DNA of 64,000 nucleotides from Fistulifera solaris (Eukaryota > Bacillariophyta > Bacillariophyceae > Naviculales > Stauroneidaceae): the NCBI GenBank assembly GCA_030295235.1, contig AP026124.1:1364001-1428000 (forward strand), in the 5' to 3' direction. Positions 32,180 through 41,218 of this stretch are shown here, piece by piece. Both the position numbers and the translations under genes were made by a program. The first letter of the stretch is position 1. Each line of letters starts with the position of its first letter. Under the pieces are notes generated by a model. The model did not search any database and was not told the DNA's origin. It saw only the letters and a list, made by a program, of their open reading frames with translations.

Positions 32180-32476
32180 CGCAATATGTACGTGTCAAAA
32201 GCGGGAGAACTGCAGCGTTACGCCGGCTCTCTCTGTTTCGTTGATTTGGGTTATTAGTAATTGCTTCAAAGGTGAACACTTTTTATTTACACGATGTTCA
32301 TTTTCTCGGTGTTTCTCTTCCACCCAAATGAATGCATCTGATCTGTTCATCTGTCCAACATCATTCGTTCGTTGAATGCAAGCCACAAAGCCCGCTTCGC
32401 ACCTTTTTCGCTTTCACTCAAAGTCGTATCGGTTTCACAAGCACGTCAATCAAGCAACGTAACCTTAGCCTTGCAA

Positions 32477-32499
32477 GGTACCGGTACCGGTACCGGTAC
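32477..32499. repeat. GGTACC run
   Basis: Nearly four copies of the 6-bp palindrome GGTACC, abutting TACTCCGTT. Confidence 0.85.
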
Positions 32500-33029
32500 T
32501 CCGTTATTGTTTACGGGTAAGCATTAAGCCATTAATGCATAACGAAACATAAACATCGATAAAACTGATACATGTCTACGGTGTAATCAAATTCAGTGAG
32601 TCATCGTTGATTTAGTTCAGTAGAACAGTCACCTTAGAACGGCATGTCAATTCATTGTGAAGCGCGTTTATAACTCACGGGACTGATTTATTTTAAGTCG
32701 GAGAAAAAGGTCGCAAACTCTTCATGCAATAGTAAAACTGATGTTACAAAATCCAATTGACGTAACTTCAATTTTGGAAATAAGATAATCAACAACGGGA
32801 ACATCAATATAGCCACTGTTGATTGTGCTAATCATGCAACATCCATGGGCCCAAAAGTGCCTCTTAGAATGTGGTGTGGCATTGAAATGAAAGCGGTCTA
32901 CTTTTCGGGACTGAATATCGATTGAGTCGGAGAAAAAGGGAACAGAGGGAACAGGACACTTTATAGGAGACGGTCCATCTCGAGAAACCAAAACAAACAA
33001 AAACGCATTGAAGGGCATGTGGAAAGAAT

Positions 33030-33038
33030 TACTCCGTA
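33030..33038. promoter_or_regulatory. TACTCCGTA element upstream of LYR gene
   Basis: Exact 9-mer 57 bp before the ATG of the LYR gene; see the window-wide pattern. Function is inferred from position. Confidence 0.45.
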
Positions 33039-33094
33039 TAAAAACCAATCATCTCTAAAATCAATCACAATAAATCAAAAAATCTATTAGAAGC

Positions 33095-33364
33095 ATGACA
33101 GGGGCAACAGCGGCAACCCGATCGAGAGCTCTTTCGTTATACCGTCAGCTGTTACGCGCTGCTGCCCAAATGCCAACACCCAATCGTCGACGATTTGTCA
33201 TCAAAAAGACACGGGCTGAATTCAAGGCGAACAAAGGCCTTACGGATCCGGAGGAAATTGAATTTGGCTTGCGTCTGGCGGACACCAATCTCGATACCGT
33301 ATTAGTACAGGCGGAGCATTTGACTCGATTAATGAAGGATCCGAATTATCATGCCGATATCTGA
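33095..33364 (+). CDS. LYR-motif mitochondrial protein
   Basis: Single-exon 89-residue protein. It contains the LYR motif (ALSLYRQLLRAAAQ), followed by the family's helix with Arg/Phe (RRRFVIKKTRAEFKANKGL) and DPEEIEFGLRLADTNLDTVL. Such small LYRM proteins act as adaptors that bind the acyl carrier protein in mitochondria, for Fe-S cluster synthesis (ISD11/LYRM4) or respiratory complex assembly. Which LYRM this is cannot be decided, since the residues that separate the subfamilies are few and not clear here. Confidence 0.8.
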   Translation: MTGATAATRSRALSLYRQLLRAAAQMPTPNRRRFVIKKTRAEFKANKGLTDPEEIEFGLRLADTNLDTVLVQAEHLTRLMKDPNYHADI

Positions 33365-33499
33365 ACGACACGTTCCATGCAACAAAAAGTAATAGAGAGG
33401 CATCTATCGTCATCGTTGCTTCATTACTTTAAAAAAATATGATTGTATAATAGTGAAGCTTATACTTACTGAGACTAATGGCTAATCCAGCTTGACTGC

Positions 33500-34898
33500 T
33501 TAAAGCGAGAATGGGCAGATAATTTTCCGTCCCTGGACGATCTCTTCCATTCCTTCACCACTGTAAGAGGTGAGAGGCGAAACCTCGCAAATACCACTTT
33601 CATCGCCAGTAAGCTTCCCTCCGGCTGCCGTTACAAAAGTCTTGGACATGGCGGAAATAAGTTCCCGAGCAGTGTCAGGGCTGTCAGTGGGAGATCCAGG
33701 CTTGTTCTTCACAGGAGCGAACTCCATGGAGCGATCAACGTCCAGTACAGCCATTTTCTCGGAAAATGGAAAAACATCAAAAATAAACGTCTCCAATTTG
33801 AGACCGGAATTGGCAGTGGGTGTAATGGTCTCTTTCTTTTCCCCGTCGTAGTATTTGATCTTTTTGCGTGCAATGTGGTAGAGATTCCCCAAGTTGGGAA
33901 TGATTTTGTCCTTGATGAATTCGATGGTGTAAAAGTGATTGCAGATATTTCCCGCTCCGTAAACCAAACGGCCATCGTCGTCTACACTTTCTGCCATTTC
34001 CTTGGAAATCTCCGAATACTCGACAATGCAGGGCTTTCCCGATCGAGTCGCCACAACTCCGACCGACTCAGCGGCGTCTACTTTCCAGCAAACCTTGTTT
34101 CCGCAGTCGGAGCCTTGGTTGATGCAGTAGCCCATAAAAACAGGATCAGCGGGTTTGATCAAAGCATTATCAATACTAAAGACGTGAAGGTATTTGACTC
34201 CTCGCTTTTCCATATCAGCGAGTGCACCGGACGACACCATAGAGGGTAGATGCCGCCGTTACCGTCGGGTGCCATAGCCACTTCACCAGCGGTCTCCATG
34301 ATAATCATTCCATCGTCTTTCATGCAGGGCAACATTCCTTGTGAAAAGAAAGAAACGTTCTCTTTCCAAGATCAAAGTAGTTGTGACTTTCCCAGAATTT
34401 TTCTGTTTCGGCGTGGTTGAGAGGTGAAGTCATAATGTAAAATGGCACGATGACATTATCCCCGGCAAGCGTTTCAAGACGTTTGATGCGCTCAGCCATC
34501 AATTGAAAAAGAGACTTTTTACTGGGCAACCCGATGTCGTACATGCCTTTCGGGCCATCATAACCGAGTCTAGTACCTTGTCCACCCGCAAGAACGAGAG
34601 CAGCAACATGCCCTTTCGCGATGGCTTCCATTCCGATCTTGCTACAGTCCGCAACAAGTTTTTCATCAGTTGTACGTCCGACTGGTCCCCCGAACGGCTT
34701 TATATCAGCGTCCGAAGATGCCGCAGACTCCTGTTCGAAGGCGGACTTGAGGAGCGAATCTAATCGCTCGACTTGGATCTCGTCAAGCTGAGAAAGTAAC
34801 TTTTCCTTTTCGTCGACATTAAGCGAGTCATAAAAGTCAAAGACGTGCGACTGCCCTGCGCTAGCGTATCTAGCTCGAACCTGCTCCTCTTCGACCAT
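33500..34898 (-). CDS. UAP1: UDP-N-acetylglucosamine pyrophosphorylase, with two one-base frame breaks
   Basis: The first part runs 34898 to about 34366 and has [20 protein letters not shown], the family nucleotide-binding loop, then [16 protein letters not shown]. After FDLGK the frame fails. Restoring one A at 34363-34365 gives [12 protein letters not shown] and then [12 protein letters not shown]. Restoring one C at 34244-34246 continues into [20 protein letters not shown]. Thereafter the family features run to the end: [21 protein letters not shown]-like [38 protein letters not shown] and [11 protein letters not shown]. Corrected length is about 466 residues. The enzyme makes UDP-GlcNAc from UTP and GlcNAc-1-phosphate, feeding N-glycosylation and chitin synthesis. 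A TACTCCGTA lies only 12 bp upstream of the ATG. Confidence 0.88.
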
Positions 34899-34909
34899 GG
34901 TTCCTGTAT

Positions 34910-34918
34910 TACTCCGTA
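34910..34918. promoter_or_regulatory. TACTCCGTA element at UAP1 start
   Basis: Exact 9-mer 12 bp upstream of the UAP1 ATG, so it is probably transcribed or at the initiation site (inference). Confidence 0.45.
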
Positions 34919-35768
34919 TTCAACAAGATGATTGTTTAAATTGTGCCTTGGCATTTTGGTTTTGCAATTGGAAGGACATTTGGCCCTTCCTTGGCGCGAC
35001 TAGCGTGAACGTGAACAGGTCCTTAACCTTTAACCTTAGACATCCCGTATCGAATGTCGGATGCCGGATGCTGAATGGCTACTGGCTACTACGTAGTTAG
35101 AGTAGGGTCATTTCGTACCAGGTGATAGTGTAGTCATAACACGTATACCCGCTACTTTTGCGTTCGCACTACCGCACCAACGGAAACAACAATTTGACAG
35201 TGTACAAATTTTTGTTCTGCAGTATTCAAGTGTTAACCGTCATAAACCGCTATCACCATGCCTTCACGTAGTAAAAATGACTGATGACGTACGAAATCTA
35301 AACCAATAATAAGCCAACATCCAGGTTGTATACCTTTAATTAGTAGACGACTTTTGTTATACCCGCTGCTTTTATCGCGCTTATTTTTTTTGCGGTACGT
35401 TTTGTACCTGGTACGGCTCCCATTTGTGTGATCAGGCCCGACGGCCGACGGCTTGATGATTTTGACCCAGAAAATGAGTTTCACCTTTCACCGGTGATCA
35501 CCGTCGTGTAGTGTAGAGTCTGGTGAAGCTCGTCAAGATTACGTTGCTTTTGCTTCATTGCTGCTCTTGGGAATTCAAGCAGCTTCACAAAAAGATTAAG
35601 CATATCAGATTCTCACGTATTTATTGCTCTCAGAAAAAGCGCTGGCGTGAGATTTCCTGAAAAGCTTGCCTAAATTGTTCTGTTGGGTTAGTCGGAGTTT
35701 TAGTTAAAAAAAGAGGCCGAAATCCGGTGGAGAAGTAGAGCAATCGACAGCAGTAATTTGCGGTCTTT
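34919..35768. other. Divergent promoter region, UAP1 / LRR protein
   Basis: 850 bp with GTACC-type words near 35115 and 35395-35425 and a short inverted repeat CACCTTTCACCGGTGATCACCG near 35482. No gene is supported. Confidence 0.4.
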
Positions 35769-38588
35769 ATGCAGAAAAAAGATCAACAAACAGATATTCC
35801 TTCTTCTACAGATAAACTATTTCATAACATGGACAGCAGAGACGGCGGATTACTTATGGCAGCTCGATCAATTTCCCACCCGGTGCCTCCCCAAACGATT
35901 TCCGCCGATTCCGGGTCTTCGACATTTGCACAGATGATCATCTCGAGTAAAGAAGAGAGAACAGAAGATAAACGAGAATCAGAAACATTGTCTACGGCGT
36001 ATGAAATGTTAGCTGGTAGGGCTAAGAGAAATCGGGCAGAGGTGGAGGAGGAGATTCAAGAAACGGGAGAATCAAGTTCGAGCGGAGACCAGAATCAATT
36101 ATCAACACGCGCTCAGCATGAAAGTTTTAATCAAGAAGAAGGGGAATACATTGTAGACGACAATGTACTTGCGCAACAACGCAAAACAATGCTTCTAGTC
36201 AGATTACAAGAAAGGTTTCCTTGCGGGAGACTAACAATGGTAAGGCCTTTTTCTTTCTGGAGTTGCTTTACTTAAGCAATTTGCTCATAAAATCCTTGAC
36301 AGATTAATCTTTCACGGCGGGGTTTGGTAGCCGATGATGCCTTGTTGCTGGCAAATGCTATTTTACGTAATCCGATTCTTTCGGTGCTCAAACTGAGTTA
36401 CAATGAAATTGGAGATGAGGGAGTTTCACATATTGCCGCTTCGATTGGACATGATGGACATCATCACCGAAATTTGTCGGTATTAGATTTAGGTTTTAAC
36501 TCGATTGGGGACGCTGGATGCCGAGCAATAGCGACAAAGTGTATAGCAGGGAATTTCATCCTCCAAACTCTTTTCTTGGCTGGAAACTGCATAAAGAGAA
36601 AGGGGCGATTGCTCTTGCAGAAGCGATTCTTCACGGAAGCGGCTTAACGAAGCTGCACTTGACAGCAAACGAAATTGGCGCAAGGGGCTTGAAAGCAATT
36701 GCAGGAGCGATCACAAAACACGACGAGAGAGCTGCTGCTCAAATGAGGGTGAGCACTAAGCCTGTACCTAGCGTCGAAGAACTGTACATAGGAAGTATTG
36801 GTGTGAGGGGTGACGAATTAAGGGCCATACCGGCCATGATGATGTCCAGTGTATCTCTCCGATGCATTTCAATAGCGGGTTGTGGCGTGGGAGACCACGA
36901 AATGCAATTGCTCTCTCAGGCTATTTCGCAGAACAAAAGTCTCCCCCTTAGAAAAACTTGTATTTTCCTTCAACGAAATTTCTTGCCAAGGCGTAGAATC
37001 TCTGATGAATGCCGCTTGGGGATCAAAGTCATTGCGTGTCATCAGACTGGATAATAATAGAATACAGGACAGAGGAGCGCAACTCTGTGCCGTCGCGCTT
37101 ACGTCTATTCAAATGGAAGTGCTCGATCTTAGCTTTAATCGCAACATTTCGACCACGGGGATCAAAGCATTGATGAAGAATATTTCTGAAAATAACTCTT
37201 TGCGCTCGCTCGGTTTGGCAGGTATACATCTGGATCAGAATTCATCAAAGGCGCTTTCTTATGCACTTGCTTACAACATGTCGTTGCAAACATTGTATCT
37301 GGATAACTGCAACGTCGGATATGCCTCCCAAAGACACATTGTCGCTGGGATTGTATCCAATCAAAGGGCGTCGCTTCGCTTGGTTACGGGATTCGATATT
37401 GCTCGTAAGTTTTGTTGGCCCTTGTGTCATCGTTTCGATTTGAACGGATCACGAGTCTAATAGTCGTTCTTTTATCTTTCAGCAATTGCAATAACACTCG
37501 GCTTGCCACGGCTACCAGAGACCTGGTCAAACGACCAGGTCTTGGGCTTCATTCGTTACATGTGGCAACAGTGGTTATTGAAATCTGGAAGAGGAAAGGC
37601 TTCAAACGTGATGGAAATTCGGGGACCTGCTCCACCTGCGGCTGTCGCCGCTGCTTCCAAAATTGCGTTCTCTTCACTTAGCTCTGATACAAGCGATTTA
37701 TTTCAGACCGAACTACATGAAAAATTACCGTCTGAGCAACCTCCAATGGATCGCATAACGGATGCCCTCCTTGAACGAACAGATTCGGGGACCATCGAAG
37801 TTCCGACATTCGGTGATGCCAATGAGAAAGACTTGAAAGAATGGACCGGTGATCGCGTAAGAACCTGCCAAGTCTCGTCTTACTCTATGGTTCGTTCGGC
37901 ATTGGAAGATCCTGAAAGACGCAACCAAAACTTGTTGTGGCTCAGAAACCATTTTAGATCCTTGAACGATATTGGACGTCTTCCTTTCAACAATGCAGAT
38001 TTATGGCAGCTCCACCAATACTACTTTTCTCCTCCCTATTCAGACGCCGACAACGACGAAAGTAAAGTTACCGCAGCCATGGTTGTAAGTGCTGCTGGTG
38101 TTACTCAGCAACCTCTTTGGGGCGAGGAAACAGCTATGGTGGCCTCGCGTTCAATTTCATATCAAACCCTTGGTGATGCTATCGCCGCTTCAGTGGGGAC
38201 ACATCATAAGCGCCGCCCTTTCGATGAAGATGAAAACAGCGGAGAAGATAATAAGCCATTGGCGAAGAAAGCAAAGAACTTTCGAACAAGGATTGCCTAT
38301 TACCCCCGTATCACCGTGAGTCACTGATTTGTTGACCTTTAGTCGCTTTTGATTCTATGTTCTAACTCAATACTCTCTCCCTCTCTCTATCTCATTCTCT
38401 AGGCCAAGGTTCAGGAACTTGGCAGTCGTCCTATGGATCACACTCTGTCCTTGCTTCGACAGTTGAAATATACTGAAAACATCATGTTTGCGGATCGCAA
38501 TCCATATGATGACACGCAAATCAAAAATTCCGATCCTTCCCAACCTTCTCACGCAGATGTAGAAATGGTCTTGCTGGACTTGCTATAG
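35769..38588 (+). CDS. RNI-type leucine-rich repeat protein, two frame breaks
   Basis: Exons 35769-36239, 36303-37404, 37483-38315 and 38403-38588; all introns are GT-AG and the last has a long CT tract. Two runs need correction: A3 at 36593-36595 (one missing) and C5 at 36943-36947 (one extra). Corrected, the middle exon holds at least six RNI-like LRRs, such as VLKLSYNEIGDEGVSHIA, VLDLGFNSIGDAGCRAIA, LHLTANEIGARGLKAIA, VFSFNEISCQGVESL, VIRLDNNRIQDRGAQ and TLYLDNCNVGYAS. The N-terminal ~155 residues are disordered and acidic. The C-terminal half (WSNDQVLGFIRYMWQQWLL, and a KKR-rich region near the end) resembles no domain I can name and may carry nuclear localisation signals. A protein-protein scaffold role is inferred. 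Total length is about 860 residues. Confidence 0.75.
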
Positions 38589-38711
38589 AAATAGATGGTA
38601 TAAATATTTTCTTGTGAAAATGCTTATGATCATTCTTTGCAGATTATGCTTATGTATTGTCTCTCTAGTACAGCAACAAAAGGGCACTCGAAAATGAAAC
38701 ATGCTAAAAGT

Positions 38712-39518
38712 TTACAAGAGACTTGTAGCTAGGACATCCGCGATTTCGGCCACGATACAGTCTACCGACGCCAGCGCACCCATTCCTACTTCACCACAAG
38801 CTAGTACCTTCGAAGTCGGCTCGATAACACGAATGACACTCTTTTCACCATTTTGACGAGACTCAACCGACACGAAGTCTTGGATTGTTTGTAAATGTTG
38901 AAATGTGAGGGGATGTTGCCACATGGCCGTGTTCATGGCGGGTGCAAGAACAAGAGGTTTTGCTGGTCTCATGGAATGATAGCCAAAGTCCCACGCCCGC
39001 GCCACACAAGACAGTGTATCGTCGCAAAAGCCCTGCGCCAGTTTCGCCAATGTGTGAGCTGATAAGGGCGCAATGAGGAAAATGTCGGCCCAGTCTCGTA
39101 GGTCAATATGTAGAACTGGGTCTCCTAGCCGGTTCCATCCTTTCCACTCCTCTTTGGGGGCTTGTTGAGTGTAGAGGGATTGTCACTTTGTCAGACGAAG
39201 AGATCAAAGTGAGGCCATTCGTTCGGTCAAACGACGAAGATACATACCGTAAAGCTGAATTAGGGCTTCTTTGATACTCGTATTCGGCGAATCTGATGGT
39301 TGAGCCCCGTTAATAAAGTCCTGACACAAATCCCAATATTCTTTGTGGTATTCTTCAGCTTTCTTCCAGAAATTCGATCCACCAGCACTCAACAAAACAC
39401 GAACGTGAGCATTTAGTTCACGGACGAGTCGTATAGCAATTTCGGGCGCTTTGACGGCTGCGACAGACCCCGTCACGCCGAGTAGTATTCGCGGTCTTCG
39501 TGGACTTCTCTCCTCCAT
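38712..39518 (-). CDS. Phosphopantothenoylcysteine decarboxylase (PPCDC/HAL3)
   Basis: Exons 39518-39248 and 39160-38712 with an 87-bp intron; 239 residues. The flavoprotein fold opens with RILLGVTGSVAAVKAPEIA. The spliced joint gives WADIFLIAPLSAHTLAKLAQG, the FMN-binding region. LAPAMNTAMWQHP is the substrate-clamp PxMNxxMW, and ACGEVGMGALA contains the catalytic Cys loop. The enzyme decarboxylates 4'-phosphopantothenoylcysteine to 4'-phosphopantetheine, the third step from pantothenate to CoA. A weakly acidic insert (WKKAEEYHKEYWD) occurs in exon 1. The ATG at 39518 was chosen because it lies just before the fold; a TTTCAG acceptor-like site upstream leaves an extra 5' exon possible. Confidence 0.9.
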
Positions 39519-39797
39519 TTGAGACGTCGAGTGATGGTTCTGAAATAGACATGTGATGAAACGGCACAAGCTTTCAAAGAAAATGAACGAATATGAAGTA
39601 CCGGTACGATTACATCGTGTTTCACAAGATCACAGAGGCATTTTTCCATGCATGACCTTTTTGATAATTCCGTCTTTTTCGTTTCATTGCCCTTACCTAA
39701 TAAATGCTTCATTATACTTTGTATCTTCTTATTTTAAGCACCCAACAAAAACAACAAAGCATACGTGACAACCAATCACTAGTGAGCACCGCAAACA

Positions 39798-41162
39798 ATG
39801 AAACTTTATCCGAACTCTCTGCATACATGGTTATCATCCGTTATCACCTTTTTACGAGATATCCCCAAGCAAGGAGAACTGGGCATGCTCTGGTTAGGGA
39901 CACAGGCTCGTCAAGCACGTTCTTTGGAGGGTCCGGGTGAGAAAGTGCGTGTTGCGTTTCGAAATGAATGTGATGAGACACTGATTCTTTGCTGGGTTGA
40001 TTGTCATGGTAATCCGCATCACTTTTATTCGCTACAACCCAGGATTGTGACCTCCGACGAAGATATTGTCACGCATGAGGATCACATTGAAACGACGCAA
40101 ACGGGACACGCTTTCCTAGTTCTGGCGGCTTCCGATGTTCCAAGAGTACAGAAAACGAAGTCGCTGGAAGGGACTACCTTTATGGGAGCCTATCAACCAT
40201 CTTCGACCGTTACGAAAATCATAACGCGATCAAATAAGCGACTTAAGACGTCTACCTCAGAGTACGTTCATCTCGTATCAATCCACAAACGACAATTAAA
40301 AGAACATGTAAAGTGTCTCTCATTCTGCACCGAGAGCAATTTTCTTCGGAAGAGGCATACCGATGAGCGGATAGGTGACAACGACGTTGGCTTTGAATTG
40401 ATGAATGAAGAAACAGGTGCGGCCTGGTCCATTACCGTCCGACAGGGATTCGTAGACTCCCAACCCATGGACTCAACTTGCAAGCGATATTTCAAACTCA
40501 AGATGCACGACGATATGGCAGTCTACGCGGAAGAGAACTGGCATGGCGGAGATTATGAACTAGAGAAAATTTTCTGTGAGGACCTGCACAAGGCATTGCA
40601 ATGTTTTCCAGAAAAAGCAAGGGAACGGTTAACGCAAGGTACCGCTTTCTGGCTCAATTGCAATATGAAGTATGGCCCTGCGGCGTGTCCTATCGAAGGA
40701 AGGGGAATGTGTTTTCATCCCGAATCGGATTGGCTGGTTCAAAATGGTTGCCACAAAGAGAAAACGCACGGCATTGAACTTTACAAGTCGGAGGAGTATC
40801 TGCGACTTCGTAATCATTGGGGACCAGGAGGCGTACTGGTTCATGAACTTTCCCACGCCTACCACTGTCTGTGTATACGTGACGGCTATGAAAACAAGGA
40901 CGTTTTGGCGTGCTATCAGAAGGCAATTGATGAAGGGATCTACGAGTCTGTCGCTGTGCATGGCAGTCAAGGACCCAAGGCGAAGGCATATGCATGCACG
41001 AATGCTATGGAATATTTTGCTGAACTTTCTACAGCATTTCTTGGTGGAACCGATGAGTGCGTTGAGTTTAACAAGTGGTATCCTTTTAATCGCAAACAAG
41101 TTCGAGAACACGACCCTCGTGCATTTGAATTACTACAAAAGCTGTGGCACGTTTCTGCTTGA
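39798..41162 (+). CDS. VHL-like domain fused to an HExxH metallopeptidase
   Basis: Single-exon 454-residue protein. Residues ~45-110 resemble the VHL beta domain: VRVAFRNECDETLILCWVDC, then GNPHHFYSLQP and a TGHAFLVLA strand. They keep the Trp, Tyr and His positions that in human VHL form the hydroxyproline pocket, though the second Trp is Phe. Residues ~345-410 hold a gluzincin zinc site: VLVHELSHAYH (HExxH) and, 50-odd residues later, AMEYFAELSTAF, whose Glu is the likely third ligand. The intervening region includes WLNCN and a Cys-rich FHPESDW segment. There is no signal peptide or membrane helix. An intracellular protease or an inactive zincin is possible; the substrate is unknown. The two-domain combination is the notable point. 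Confidence 0.65.
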   Translation: MKLYPNSLHTWLSSVITFLRDIPKQGELGMLWLGTQARQARSLEGPGEKVRVAFRNECDETLILCWVDCHGNPHHFYSLQPRIVTSDEDIVTHEDHIETTQTGHAFLVLAASDVPRVQKTKSLEGTTFMGAYQPSSTVTKIITRSNKRLKTSTSEYVHLVSIHKRQLKEHVKCLSFCTESNFLRKRHTDERIGDNDVGFELMNEETGAAWSITVRQGFVDSQPMDSTCKRYFKLKMHDDMAVYAEENWHGGDYELEKIFCEDLHKALQCFPEKARERLTQGTAFWLNCNMKYGPAACPIEGRGMCFHPESDWLVQNGCHKEKTHGIELYKSEEYLRLRNHWGPGGVLVHELSHAYHCLCIRDGYENKDVLACYQKAIDEGIYESVAVHGSQGPKAKAYACTNAMEYFAELSTAFLGGTDECVEFNKWYPFNRKQVREHDPRAFELLQKLWHVSA

Positions 41163-41218
41163 GTCGTTGACCCAGAATATTGTAAAAAAACAGAGTAACG
41201 TGATCTTAATAAATATCA

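Larger units (their letters stand above)
32180..33094. other. Divergent promoter region, NAA15 / LYR gene
   Basis: 915 bp between divergent starts. It carries a GGTACC run at 32477-32499 followed at once by TACTCCGTT, and a TACTCCGTA at 33030-33038. Several short open frames lack similarity. Confidence 0.5.
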
